From contig NZ_CP126271.1 of the NCBI RefSeq assembly GCF_003234655.2, positions 2,108,001 to 2,172,000 on the forward strand: 64,000 bases of DNA, given 5' to 3'. This DNA comes from Curtobacterium sp. MCLR17_007. Its GTDB lineage: Bacteria > Actinomycetota > Actinomycetes > Actinomycetales > Microbacteriaceae. Position 1 is the stretch's first letter; each line of letters starts with the position of its first letter. The translations under genes and the position numbers were made by a program. Under the pieces are notes generated by a model. The model saw nothing but the letters and a program-made list of their open reading frames with translations, had not been told where the DNA came from and ran no database searches. This document shows positions 27,885 through 37,397 of this stretch, piece by piece.

Positions 27885-30800
27885 TTAGTTGCCGTCGGCC
27901 GACGTGACGTCGTGGCTGGCGTACCCGGGGTCAGTGTGTCCGTCGACGGTAGCGCTCACGCGGATCTCCACCGCTCCGACTGGCACGGGATCCGACGTGC
28001 CGTACGCTCCGCCGTTGTCCGGTTTCTGATCCGTGCAGCTGATGACGCCGAGGAGCCCGGGTGAGCAGTAGACGATGCCGTAGTCGCTGGGGGCGAACGC
28101 TGGGTTGCCGTTGTTCGGAGGGTTGATCACCGGCCTCTGGCCCTCGACAGCACCGGCGATCGACGCTCGCGTGGTGAACGCCGTTGCTCCGGAGAGCGTC
28201 GTCGAGGCGCAGTAGTCGTCCGCAGTCGCACAGGTCGTGAGCACGACGTTCGTCGGGACGCCGAATCCGGCACCAGCCCCGAGGTCGGCGGACCCGTCGA
28301 AGAGGACCCTGGGCCCTCCGTTGACCGAGTAGTACAGGTAGTCGCCGCGGCCCGAGGCAGTGAGGGCGATGCCGTAGTCCTGTTTGGGCAGACCATCCGT
28401 CGGTACCGACACGGTGCCTTTCGGCGCATCGGGCGTCTGGTATCCCTGCACGTTTGCGACATCGGAGGCAGAGCAGAACAGGCCGTTGTCCGCGAGTGCC
28501 ACGTATCGGTACTGACTCGAGATCTGGTCCGTCGCCGTGGTCGCGTTCCACACGTATTCCGAACCCGAGGTCGAGCATCCCGTCGGGATTGCGGCGTCGG
28601 AACGGTACTTGACGATGCGCATCGAGGTACCGCCGCCCGCCCAGTCGGACTCCGAAGCGGTCAAGCTCACGGCCGTCTGCCCTGCCTGCGGGTTGCCCGT
28701 TGCCGACAGCGCTGGCTTCGCAGGCGACCCGACGGCCGTCCCGCTCCCCTGGGCCGAGTTCCACTGCACCACGGTGTTGTCCCGATCCGCACTGTTCCGC
28801 GCGGAGACGGTCACGGTGTACTGCGCAGCGCTCTGGGCGCCCTGGAACGTCGCGTCCGTCGCCGTGCCGGTGTTCCGCGTGGTCGACAGCCCCGGTCCCT
28901 CGATGCTGACGACGTAGTTCGACACCGCGGTGCCGTTGTTCGGCGTGGCGACCGGGTTCCACGAGACGTCGAGCTGGTTCGGCGTGGACCTGTCGGCTGC
29001 GACCGTGATGCCCTTCGGGGGTGCTGGCACGTAGTCGGCGCTCATCGCGGCGGACTGCTGCGAGGCGGCGGACTGCCCGATCGCGTTCACGGCCACGACG
29101 GTGAAGCGGTACGTCGCCTTCGGGTCGAGGCCCGTCAGGGTGCAGACCGTCGCCAGTCCGCAGTCCTTCGCGATGCCGTTGGTCCCGGTGACGCGGTACC
29201 CGGTGATCGCCGAGTTGTTGGCCTGCGGCGAGGACCACGACAGCGTGACCTGGCCGCCGTCGTACGAGCCCGTGCGGGTCGGTGCGCCGGGGGCGTCCGG
29301 CACGTCCTGCACCGAGATCGTCACGTCGCCCCAGACGTACCGGTCCGGGTCGTTCGTCGCGTCGGCGATCTGGTACTGCAGGTTGGTGTTGACGGGCTTG
29401 GCCGAGTCGGACACCGACACCTGCAGCCGTGACCGGTCTGCGCTCGGGGTGATGGTGACTCCCGAGGGCAGCCCGCCGGCCAGCCCGCGGATGTTGACGA
29501 CCCGCAGTCGTTCGTTCGGGAACGGGTTCGTCGGCTGGTCGTTGGCGAGCACGTCGATCGTCGTCGACTGCCCGCGCTGCGCGACCGCGCTGTCGGCCCC
29601 CGGTTGGACGAGTGGGCGGTTCGAGGCGACGATGCCGACCGACACGAGACCCGAGCGGCCGGCGTTCGTGGCGTCCGCCACACCGATGCCGATCGTCGCG
29701 GTGGTGTTCTTCTGCGCGGTGTCGGCGACCGAGATCGTCAGGCGCTGCCCGGAGATCGTCGCGGTGGTCCCCGAGGCCGGCTGGCTGACGACGGAGTACG
29801 TGAGCTCCGGCAGGTCCTTGGGGTAGGGGTAGTCCGTCAACCGGGCCAGGTCGATCGTGCGGGAGTCACCCGGCTGCATCTCGATCGACGATCCGGTGAA
29901 GGCCGGGGGCTGGTTCGACCGTGGCTCCACCTTGATCGGCAGGACGAGCGTCGCGACACGGCCCTTGCCACCGTTGGCGTCGGAGCCGTCCGTCACCTCG
30001 AACGAGATCGAGGCGTTGCCGTAGTAGAGCTTCGCGGAGGTGAACTGGAGCGTGGACCGGTCGGCGGTCAGGTCGTCGCCGTTGGCGTGCGTGGCCTTGA
30101 CGGAACCGGCGTCCGTGACCTCGGCGGTCCGGCCGTTGGCGGTGACCACGTACTTCGACAGCGGGATCCGGACGGTGGCCTCGCTCGTGACGGTGATGGC
30201 ACCGGCGGAACGGTTGACCTGCGGGAGGGCGTCGTCGAAACCGGGGACGTGGATGAAGCCGTAGGACACGATGTCCGGGTGGTCCTGGCGTGCGACCGAG
30301 AACGGGATCACCTGCGACTGGTCCGTCAGCGTCACGACGACCCGACCGTCGGTGGTGACGCGGGCGTCGTCGCCGTAGCCGTCGACCACTCCGACGCGCA
30401 GCTGGGACGTCGCCCCCTCGGCGAAGAAGACGTTCCGCAACACGTCGACCGTGACGGTCTGTCGGTGCAGGATGTCCTGCAGGTCGAGGGTGGTGTCGTC
30501 CACCTCGGGTCGGAGCGGTCGGGCGTCCTTGTCGACCGTCACCGTGAGGAACGCCGTGCTCGCCCCACCGTTCTCGTTCGACGCCGTGTACAGCACCGCG
30601 AAGTCGCCGCTGGTCGCGTCCTTCGGCGGCGTCACACGGATCTGCTGCCCGCGGAGCACCTTCGCCCTGACGTCCTGCGCCGTGGGCTCGGCCTTGGAGA
30701 CGGTGAGCTGCCCGCCCTCGGGATCGGAGTCGTTCTGCAGGACCCGCACCGTGACGGACCCACCCGGGCGGATGGTGACGTGGTCGGCCTCGGCGATCGG

Positions 30801-33686
30801 GTTCGACGCCTGTTCTGCGCGCGGCGCGATCCCGATCCGGATCGTGCCGGTGGCCCGGGCGCCGAGGGCGTCGACGACCGTGTAGGTGAACTCGTCGGTG
30901 CCGGCGGAGTAGTCACCGGCGTCGTAGGTGAGCGAGGACGACCCGACGTCGCTCACCGAGCCCTTGTCGGGGTTCGACGCGACACCGACGAGCTGCACCG
31001 AGTCACCGTCGGGGTCGATCCCGTTGAGCGGCACCGAGATGCGCACGGCCTGGCCGGCGACGACACGGGCGGTCACGGTCTGCGGCACCGGCGGGTTGTT
31101 CGTGGCGCTGTCGGCCTCCCGGACGGAGATCGACACGGCAGCGTCGGCGGACTGCCCGTCAGGGCCGGCGACCCGGTAGACGGCGGTGTAGTTGCCCGGC
31201 GTCTTCGGGGCGAGGTAGCGCAGGTGGTCACCGGAGACGAAGAGCAGGCCGCCGTCGCCCGGCACGTTCTGCACCAGGTCCGGCTCGAGCGTGAGCGGTT
31301 CGCCCTCGGGCTGCGTGTCGTTCGCGAGCACGTCGATGTCGGCCACGTCACCGACACGGACCGTGGCGGAGTCCGGCTGTGCGACCGGCGGCTGGATCCG
31401 GTCGGGCTTCGGGATCTCGACGACGGTGATGGTCCCCGTCGAGGACGCGAGCCCGTTCGTCTCGGTGTAGCTGAACGTCACGGGGCCGTCGAGCGGCGCG
31501 GTCAGCGTGGTGCGCACGGTGTGCTGGTCGAGGATGCTCGCCTGCACCCCGGAGCCACGGTCGGGTCCGCCGAGCGCGGTCACGAGCAGCACACCGCCGG
31601 CCGGGTCGATGTCCGTCGCGGTGACGTCGGTGTCCTTCGTCGACAGCGTCGTGACGAACACGGTCTTCGGGGTGGTGATCGGAGCCGTCGAGGCGTCGGG
31701 CGGGCGCAGGACCGTGATGCGCACGACACCGCTGGCCGTCTTGGTGCCGTCCGTCACGGTGTACTCGACCTGGTGGTCCCCCAGGGCGGAGCTGTCGACG
31801 CGGAACGTGCCCGCGTCGTAGCTCGGCGTGATCGTCACGCCGGTGGCCGAGGAGACACTGGTCAGCGTGACCGTGCCGTTCCCGCCCCGGACGTGCTCGA
31901 GGGGGTCGACCGAGAAGGTCCTGCCGGCGTAGCCCTGCACCGGGAAGGCGTCCGCCCGCAGCGGGACGCTCCCCTGCGCGGCGACGTGCACGGTCACCGA
32001 GCCACGACCGTCCGCGCGGCCGTCGCTGACGACGATCTGCACGCTGCGGTCGCCGGTGCGACCGCTGGTGTTCCGGAAGTCGAGCAGTCCGTCGGGCGTC
32101 GTGGAGACCTGGTCGCCGTCCGAGGCCGAGGCGGACTCCAGATAGACCGGATCGCCGTCCGGGTCGACCCAGTCGCCGAGGACGTTGCTGGAGACGTGCC
32201 CGTTGCGCACCACGTCGGCGCTGGTGTCCCGGACCTGCCGCGGTGCGTCGTTCTGCGACGCGGGACGCACCGACACGCGGACGGTCGCGCTGGCGGAGCC
32301 GCCGTTGCCGTCGGTGATCGTGTACGGGAACTCGACGGTGCCGCTGGCACCCTCGGCGAGGCTGATCTGCAGTCGCTGGCCGTCATCGACGATCGCGACC
32401 GAGCCGTCGGCGCTGTCCACGTCACCGACCTCGGTGATGACGATCGGGTCACCGTTGGGGTCGTAGTCGTTGAGCAGGACCGGGAGGCTCGTGGTGCGTC
32501 CGGGACGCGCGCCCAGGTCGTCGTCGACCGCCACCGGCGGCTTCTGGTCCTTCTCGACCTGCGGGTCGTCGTCGGACACCTGTTCCTGCTGCTGGTCGTC
32601 GTCCCGCTTGACCAGGTCGGACCAGTTGTCGATGAGCTGGCCGCTGCGGGCGATCGCCCACGACCGGCCCGTGGCGGGGTCGTTCGCGACGACCGTGTCC
32701 CCGTTGTGCACGATGGCCAGCGCAGCGTCCCCCGGCACACGGTCGAGCTGCTGCACGGCACGGCCGTCACACGTGTCGACGGCCTGTCCGCCGCTCCACG
32801 CGGCGTAGGTGCAGGACCCGGTGACGTACGGCCGAGCGGCGCGACCGGACACGGCCAGCGCGGTCGAGGTCACCGACCCCGAGGGGGTCACGCGCACGGT
32901 TCCGGCCGCGCCCGCGACGACCACCGCGTCGCCGGTGGCAGCGGAGCGCTGGAGTGCCGGCGACGCCCCCACGCGGTCCCCGAGGTCGACGGTGCTGCCG
33001 TCGATCGAGAGCCTGCCGTTGGTTCGGTCGAGGACTGCCACGTGGGTCCCGACACTCGCCACCTGGAAGTCGTCGGTCCGGTCCATGCGCACCGACCACT
33101 TCTGCGCGACCGACAGCGTCGTCCCGAGCTGGACCAGGGACGCCGTGCCCGTGCGGGGCGAGTAGACGGCGACGTGGTCGTCCGAGGCGTCGAACACGGC
33201 GTCGGCGCCGAGGGTCAGGTCGGCCTTGGTCGACGCGTCGAACTCGTCCAGGCGGTTGGCCGGCGTCGACCAGAGCTCGCCGGTGTCCTGGTTGCCGATG
33301 ACCGCGGTGCTGCCGGCGAGGAAGACCTGCGGGGACCCGGACGGCAGGGTGACGGCGTCACCCACGGTCGCGTCTGCCACGTCGACCTTGGCGACGGTGC
33401 CCTTGGTCTCGTCGACGCTGTAGACCACCGAGCCGCGCTGGAGCACCGAGAGGGAGTCCGTCGATGCCTCGACCGCGGTGTTGAGCTGCAGGACCTGGGT
33501 GTTCACGCGTCCCACGGCTCCGTACTGCGCCGAGGGCACCCAGACGGTCCCGTCGCCGAGGTCGATGCGCTGGGTGTGGTAACCGCTCGACACCACGGCG
33601 GCGCCCGCGACCAGGGCCGCGACGACCACCGACGCCCCGACCGTCACGGCGGCGGACCGGTGCCGCGCGATCAGCCGCCTGATCAC
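27885..33686 (-). CDS. 1933-aa membrane-anchored propeller/Ig/FN3 surface protein
   Basis: The N-terminal basic segment and single TM helix (residues about 13-33) predict a type II anchored extracellular protein. Residues about 45-355 are short repeated beta strands resembling a beta-propeller. A charged Gln/Asp linker (about 360-385) follows. From about 385 to 1455 there are roughly ten cadherin-like/tandem-95 modules with the signature VLxNDxDPxGDxL and xxPDxxATFxYTVTDG. Two to three FN3 domains follow (about 1459-1760), then a Cys-containing C-terminal region. No LPxTG or C-terminal TM. The start overlaps the kinase stop as ATGA. It is a likely adhesin or cell-wall scaffold, and the best candidate for the object the cluster regulates. 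Confidence 0.9.
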   Translation of the reverse strand: MIRRLIARHRSAAVTVGASVVVAALVAGAAVVSSGYHTQRIDLGDGTVWVPSAQYGAVGRVNTQVLQLNTAVEASTDSLSVLQRGSVVYSVDETKGTVAKVDVADATVGDAVTLPSGSPQVFLAGSTAVIGNQDTGELWSTPANRLDEFDASTKADLTLGADAVFDASDDHVAVYSPRTGTASLVQLGTTLSVAQKWSVRMDRTDDFQVASVGTHVAVLDRTNGRLSIDGSTVDLGDRVGASPALQRSAATGDAVVVAGAAGTVRVTPSGSVTSTALAVSGRAARPYVTGSCTYAAWSGGQAVDTCDGRAVQQLDRVPGDAALAIVHNGDTVVANDPATGRSWAIARSGQLIDNWSDLVKRDDDQQQEQVSDDDPQVEKDQKPPVAVDDDLGARPGRTTSLPVLLNDYDPNGDPIVITEVGDVDSADGSVAIVDDGQRLQISLAEGASGTVEFPYTITDGNGGSASATVRVSVRPASQNDAPRQVRDTSADVVRNGHVSSNVLGDWVDPDGDPVYLESASASDGDQVSTTPDGLLDFRNTSGRTGDRSVQIVVSDGRADGRGSVTVHVAAQGSVPLRADAFPVQGYAGRTFSVDPLEHVRGGNGTVTLTSVSSATGVTITPSYDAGTFRVDSSALGDHQVEYTVTDGTKTASGVVRITVLRPPDASTAPITTPKTVFVTTLSTKDTDVTATDIDPAGGVLLVTALGGPDRGSGVQASILDQHTVRTTLTAPLDGPVTFSYTETNGLASSTGTITVVEIPKPDRIQPPVAQPDSATVRVGDVADIDVLANDTQPEGEPLTLEPDLVQNVPGDGGLLFVSGDHLRYLAPKTPGNYTAVYRVAGPDGQSADAAVSISVREADSATNNPPVPQTVTARVVAGQAVRISVPLNGIDPDGDSVQLVGVASNPDKGSVSDVGSSSLTYDAGDYSAGTDEFTYTVVDALGARATGTIRIGIAPRAEQASNPIAEADHVTIRPGGSVTVRVLQNDSDPEGGQLTVSKAEPTAQDVRAKVLRGQQIRVTPPKDATSGDFAVLYTASNENGGASTAFLTVTVDKDARPLRPEVDDTTLDLQDILHRQTVTVDVLRNVFFAEGATSQLRVGVVDGYGDDARVTTDGRVVVTLTDQSQVIPFSVARQDHPDIVSYGFIHVPGFDDALPQVNRSAGAITVTSEATVRIPLSKYVVTANGRTAEVTDAGSVKATHANGDDLTADRSTLQFTSAKLYYGNASISFEVTDGSDANGGKGRVATLVLPIKVEPRSNQPPAFTGSSIEMQPGDSRTIDLARLTDYPYPKDLPELTYSVVSQPASGTTATISGQRLTISVADTAQKNTTATIGIGVADATNAGRSGLVSVGIVASNRPLVQPGADSAVAQRGQSTTIDVLANDQPTNPFPNERLRVVNIRGLAGGLPSGVTITPSADRSRLQVSVSDSAKPVNTNLQYQIADATNDPDRYVWGDVTISVQDVPDAPGAPTRTGSYDGGQVTLSWSSPQANNSAITGYRVTGTNGIAKDCGLATVCTLTGLDPKATYRFTVVAVNAIGQSAASQQSAAMSADYVPAPPKGITVAADRSTPNQLDVSWNPVATPNNGTAVSNYVVSIEGPGLSTTRNTGTATDATFQGAQSAAQYTVTVSARNSADRDNTVVQWNSAQGSGTAVGSPAKPALSATGNPQAGQTAVSLTASESDWAGGGTSMRIVKYRSDAAIPTGCSTSGSEYVWNATTATDQISSQYRYVALADNGLFCSASDVANVQGYQTPDAPKGTVSVPTDGLPKQDYGIALTASGRGDYLYYSVNGGPRVLFDGSADLGAGAGFGVPTNVVLTTCATADDYCASTTLSGATAFTTRASIAGAVEGQRPVINPPNNGNPAFAPSDYGIVYCSPGLLGVISCTDQKPDNGGAYGTSDPVPVGAVEIRVSATVDGHTDPGYASHDVTSADGN

Positions 33687-35095
33687 GAGCCGCTCCCGAT
33701 GGTCGCGCAGCGCTGTGCACTCGCGGCCCCGGTCTTGCCGTCACGGTTGACGGCGACGGAGATGCACTCCTCGTCGCCGGCGGCTCCGGACACGACGAAG
33801 GTCGTGCCCGACTGCTGACTGGAAGCGCCGTTCGACGAGATGACGTACGTGTCGCCCGACTCGAGCCCGGGGTCGGACCAGCGGAAGGTGATCGACCCGG
33901 TCGACGAGGACGCACGCACGTCGGAGACCGTCGGGATCGCGCCGGTGCCCGACCGGGACACCGCGAGGACCGTCGTCACCGCGAGGGCGGCCACCACGAC
34001 GGCCGCGACGCTGGACACCCACACGACGGTGCGTCGGGAGCGGCGCCGGTTCTGTGTCATCGAGCCGGTCCGGTGCACGGTGCCGACGCTGCGGGACCCC
34101 GTGGCCGCGACCCCGCCCTGGACGGGACGCCGTGCGCGGCGCCGACGTCCGACCCGCGACGGTGGCTGCAGGTCGCGCACCATCGTGCGGTCGCCGTCGG
34201 GCGAGGGCATCGCGACGGCCCAGGCCTCGACCGCGACGTCGGCCGGTGTCTGCGGCAGGCCGAGCTCGGCCTGCACCTGCTGGAACCCGCGCACCAGTTC
34301 CATCACCGTGGCGGGTCGCTGCTGGACGCGGCGCGACATCGCCGTCGCGAGCAGCCGCTCCAGCGACGGCGGGACGTCGGTCCGTCCGGTGGGCTTCACG
34401 CCACCCCGGTCGATCCGGCCCATCAGGTCGGATGCGCCGTTCTTGCCGCCGGGCACCTCGAAGGGACTGCGGCCGGCGACGAGCGAGAAGACGGTGGCCG
34501 CGAGCGAGTACACCTCGGACTGGACCGAACCGCGGGACTCGTCGATCAGGACCTCGGGCGCCGACCACGGGATCGACATGCCGATGGGCTCGTCGGGGTC
34601 CGCGCCGCCGATGGTGGCCGCGATGCCGAAGTCGGACAACACCGGGTTGCCGTACGCCGTGAGCAGGATGTTCGAGGGCTTGACGTCCCGGTGCAGCACA
34701 CCCTCGCGGTGCGCCGTCTCGAGCGCCGACCCGATGCGGATGCCGATCGACAGCACCTCGGACACGGGCACGGGCGCACGACGGTACCGCTCGCTGAGGG
34801 AGGACGAGCAGAGCTCCATGACCAGGTACGGTCGGCCGTCCGACGCGACGCTGGCCTGGAACACCGTGAGGATCGACGGATGCGTGCTGAGCCGTGCCAT
34901 CAGGTTCGCCTCGGCCTGGAACATCTGCCGCACGCGGTCGTCGACGACCTCGTCGAGCAGGACCTTCACCGCGACCTGACGCCGCGGCATGTCCTGTTCG
35001 TAGAGGAAGACGTCGGCGAAGCCACCGGAACCGAGCACGTGGACGGGGCTGAAGCCGGCGATGACCGGAGGCGTGGACGGCAGGCGTCGCGCCAT
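33683..35095 (-). CDS. transmembrane Ser/Thr protein kinase (PknB-like)
   Basis: 470 aa. The kinase domain covers about 10-270: glycine loop LGSGGFADV (residues 21-29), Lys44 in VAVK, catalytic HRD 135-137 with Lys139 and Asn142, DFG 155-157, and APE near 179-181. A basic juxtamembrane region follows, one TM helix at about 357-379, and a short extracellular FN3-like domain (about 388-465). There are no PASTA repeats, so it is not the cell-division PknB. The ATG has GGAAGG upstream. A TAGACT box at 35146-35151 may be its promoter. It is paired with the PP2C phosphatase upstream and FHA proteins on both sides. Confidence 0.93.
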   Translation of the reverse strand: MARRLPSTPPVIAGFSPVHVLGSGGFADVFLYEQDMPRRQVAVKVLLDEVVDDRVRQMFQAEANLMARLSTHPSILTVFQASVASDGRPYLVMELCSSSLSERYRRAPVPVSEVLSIGIRIGSALETAHREGVLHRDVKPSNILLTAYGNPVLSDFGIAATIGGADPDEPIGMSIPWSAPEVLIDESRGSVQSEVYSLAATVFSLVAGRSPFEVPGGKNGASDLMGRIDRGGVKPTGRTDVPPSLERLLATAMSRRVQQRPATVMELVRGFQQVQAELGLPQTPADVAVEAWAVAMPSPDGDRTMVRDLQPPSRVGRRRRARRPVQGGVAATGSRSVGTVHRTGSMTQNRRRSRRTVVWVSSVAAVVVAALAVTTVLAVSRSGTGAIPTVSDVRASSSTGSITFRWSDPGLESGDTYVISSNGASSQQSGTTFVVSGAAGDEECISVAVNRDGKTGAASAQRCATIGSGS

Positions 35096-35145
35096 GGTGC
35101 CCTTCCTCCCCGGCCGGCATGGCCAGTCGTTCGTCGCGGCATCCC

Positions 35146-35151
35146 AGTCTA
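35146..35151 (-). promoter_or_regulatory. candidate -10 of the kinase/surface-protein operon
   Basis: TAGACT on the minus strand, 50 nt before the kinase ATG, downstream of a GC-rich hairpin. It gives a leader of about 44 nt carrying a ribosome binding site. The -35 is not clear. Confidence 0.4.
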
Positions 35152-35205
35152 CGGAGCCGCACTCGGCGCGACTCCGTGCGCACACGCAGGCAACGCCCCC
35201 GCGGT

Positions 35206-35220
35206 CCCCCAGTTCGGGGG
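35206..35220 (-). terminator. short GC hairpin after the PP2C gene
   Basis: CCCCC-AGTTC-GGGGG directly after the phosphatase stop. It may partly separate the phosphatase/FHA transcript from the kinase transcript. Confidence 0.45.
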
Positions 35221-35226
35221 CCCTGG

Positions 35227-36048
35227 TCAGTGTCGAGGAAGCGTGTCCTCGAGGTCGGTGTCGTCGGGTGCACCCTCGACCTGCAGGACGACCACGGTGA
35301 CGTTGTCGCGGCCACCCGCGACGAGTGCGTCGCCGACGAGGCGTTCGGCGAGTTCCTGCGGATCGGTGACCTTGGCGGCGATCCGGCTGATCCCGGCGTC
35401 ACCGATCTCCTTGGTGAGCCCGTCCGAGCAGATGATGTAGCGGTCGCCGGTGCGGAGCGGCAGGGTCCACCAATCGGGCTCCGGCGGCTCGCCGAAGCCC
35501 ACGGCCCGGGTGATCACGTTGCTGTCAGGGTGCGCCTCGGCGTCCTCGGCACGCAGGACACCGGCGTCGACCATCTCCTGGACGACCGAGTGGTCGACGG
35601 TGATCCGGCGGAGGGCGCCGTTCTCGATGCGGTAGGTGCGGGAGTCCCCCACGTTGAACACGAGCGCGGCAGGCTGCCCCTCGGTCGCCACCAGGGCCAG
35701 CCCCGTGACGGTCGTGCCCGCGCCGATCGCGTTGCCACCGGCTGCGCGCTCGATGTCCGCCGTCGCCAACAGGAGCGCGTGCTGGATGGACTGGCGCGAC
35801 CCGAAGGGACCGTCGACCGCGTCTCCGAGCCGACGGACGACCGCGTCACTGGCGCGGTCGCCGGCGAGGTGGCCGCCCATGCCGTCCGCGACGACGAAGA
35901 ACGGCGCCTCGACGATGTAGCTGTCCTCGTTGTGGTCCCGACGGCGGCCGATGTCGGTCGCGGCACCCCACGACAGCGTGAGCATGGCACCGCCTGCTCC
36001 GGGGACGTCGATGGCGTGTGCGGCGGCGGCTCGGCCGAGTTCGGTCAC
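35227..36048 (-). CDS. PP2C-family Ser/Thr protein phosphatase (PstP-like)
   Basis: 273 aa. All metal-binding motifs are present: DHNEDS near 38-43, ADGMGGH near 54-60, the GDSRTYR strand, CSDGLT and GGRDNVTVVVL. It removes phosphate from Ser/Thr residues, probably counteracting the adjacent kinase. No TM segment, unlike mycobacterial PstP. The start is the GTG at 36048; the core fold begins about 20 residues later (LSWGAATDIGRRR), so a shorter start is possible. It precedes the kinase gene by 131 bp with a hairpin and a possible promoter between. Confidence 0.93.
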   Translation of the reverse strand: MTELGRAAAAHAIDVPGAGGAMLTLSWGAATDIGRRRDHNEDSYIVEAPFFVVADGMGGHLAGDRASDAVVRRLGDAVDGPFGSRQSIQHALLLATADIERAAGGNAIGAGTTVTGLALVATEGQPAALVFNVGDSRTYRIENGALRRITVDHSVVQEMVDAGVLRAEDAEAHPDSNVITRAVGFGEPPEPDWWTLPLRTGDRYIICSDGLTKEIGDAGISRIAAKVTDPQELAERLVGDALVAGGRDNVTVVVLQVEGAPDDTDLEDTLPRH

Positions 36049-36086
36049 GTGTCAGGATCGCTCTCTGGGGGTTCGGGGCGTGCCGG

Positions 36087-36695
36087 TCAACTGCGTCGGG
36101 GGGATGCGAGGGTCGGTGGGAAGCCGTCCGCAGACGGTGTCGCTCGGAGGTGTGGCGAGAGGATCTCGATGGCGATGCCGTCCCCGATCTCGACTACCGT
36201 ACCCGTCAGCGCGACGATCGACGCACCTGCTGGCATCCGGTACGGCGGGGCACCCGCGGGTCTGACCACCGTGCCGTTGGTCGAGCGGAGGTCCTGGACC
36301 ACGGCGACGTCGCCCTCGGCGTGGACCTGCAGGTGCGACGAGGAGACCTGACCGAGCGGCGAGGGGACCGTCACGAGGACGGGCTCCGGTCCGCTGACGA
36401 TGCGTGGGAGCGCCGGCCGACGGCCGATCACGACGGGGCGGTCCAGGCGGAGACGTCGCTCCCCCACCCGGATCGACGGCACCCGGTCGCGGACCTGCGT
36501 CGATCCGCCGCGGGACGGGACCGCGGGGAGGACCGGCGACGCGTCCGGTTCGCCGGACGGCCCCGACGAGGGCTGCGGCTCGGACGTCGCAGCACGTCGG
36601 ATGACGGTGTCGCCGAACGGGTCCGACAGCCCACGGGCATGCGGCGGGAGCGACCGGGGCCGGATGACGGTGTCCTCGGTGTCGTCGTCGTGCAC
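36087..36695 (-). CDS. FHA domain protein
   Basis: 202 aa from a GTG at 36695, with GGGAAGGG upstream. The N-terminal half is disordered and contains two EDTVIRP/GDTVIRR-type segments: a Thr in an acidic-to-basic context, plausible kinase phosphosites as in FhaA/GarA-type proteins. The C-terminal FHA domain has RPVVIGRRP, SSSHLQV and DLRSTNGT, the canonical phosphothreonine-binding residues. Soluble. It lies directly upstream of the phosphatase gene. Likely both a substrate and a reader of the cluster's kinase. Confidence 0.85.
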   Translation of the reverse strand: MHDDDTEDTVIRPRSLPPHARGLSDPFGDTVIRRAATSEPQPSSGPSGEPDASPVLPAVPSRGGSTQVRDRVPSIRVGERRLRLDRPVVIGRRPALPRIVSGPEPVLVTVPSPLGQVSSSHLQVHAEGDVAVVQDLRSTNGTVVRPAGAPPYRMPAGASIVALTGTVVEIGDGIAIEILSPHLRATPSADGFPPTLASPRRS

Positions 36696-36750
36696 GCCGT
36701 GCCCCTTCCCCGATGTCCCGACGAGCGTAGACGATGCCGTGCACCGCGCG

Positions 36751-37305
36751 TCACCCCCGCCACGCCGGGGCGGCGCCGGCGAGCACGGAACGGAGCACGA
36801 GGCCGGCGAGCGGGTCACGCGGGTCCGTCTCCAGCGCGTAGCGAGCGCGGACCTCGGCGCGAGCGGTGGAGCCGGTCGCCCACGCGCACCACGCCGCCAG
36901 TGCGAGCGCGCCGGCGACCCCGATGCGTTCGTCGCGAGGAGACCCTTGGCGCTTCCATGCCTGCCAGACGGCGACGCAGCGGTCCCCGGCGGTGCGGACC
37001 CGGACGAGGTCCGGGGTTGGCCCCACGCCGTGGAGAGCCGTCGGGGTGTCGTCGTGGAACGGGTCGTACGGTCGCACCGCGCGGGCGACAGGCACCGCGG
37101 GGTCAGCGAGCTCACGGACGAGCGCCATGCGGGTGGCGAGGGCACCGCAGGCGGTCGTGATCGCGGCTGCGGTCGCGGTCGTCACCGCCGCCGGACCCGG
37201 CGCGACGAGGGCGGCGCACGCCGCCGGGAGGGTGATCGCAGCGGCGATCTCCCGCGGGTGACGGACGTACTGGTCGGAGGCTGATCGGACTGCGTCTGGG
37301 TTCAT
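36751..37305 (-). CDS. DUF4192-like protein, C-terminal domain only
   Basis: 184 aa from the ATG at 37305. The C-terminal third (ALALAAWCAWATGSTARAEV... then ALETDPRDPLAGLVL) resembles the end of actinobacterial DUF4192 proteins. The long N-terminal part of that family is missing, so this is a short or truncated relative. An Ala-rich hydrophobic stretch (about 25-65) could be helical or membrane-associated. No function is known. It is first in transcription order of the signalling cluster. The family call is by eye and moderate. Confidence 0.55.
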   Translation of the reverse strand: MNPDAVRSASDQYVRHPREIAAAITLPAACAALVAPGPAAVTTATAAAITTACGALATRMALVRELADPAVPVARAVRPYDPFHDDTPTALHGVGPTPDLVRVRTAGDRCVAVWQAWKRQGSPRDERIGVAGALALAAWCAWATGSTARAEVRARYALETDPRDPLAGLVLRSVLAGAAPAWRG

Positions 37306-37397
37306 GGGGCAATCGAAACGCGAACCGGGCCTCCAGGACGGCGCGCAGCGTGACCTGTGGACGACCGGACGCTCCGGGCCCGCTGTGCAGGACTCGG

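Noticed and set aside
29604..33818. 1404-codon open frame antisense to the giant surface protein
   Set aside because: A shadow of the GC-rich coding strand. Its Arg/Val/Asp-rich composition lacks family motifs, while the opposite strand has clear domains, a TM anchor and ATGA coupling.
20303..37305. Type VII secretion or anti-phage system
   Set aside because: No EccC/EsxA-like, WXG100 or nuclease genes; the kinase and MoxR genes alone do not define such a system.
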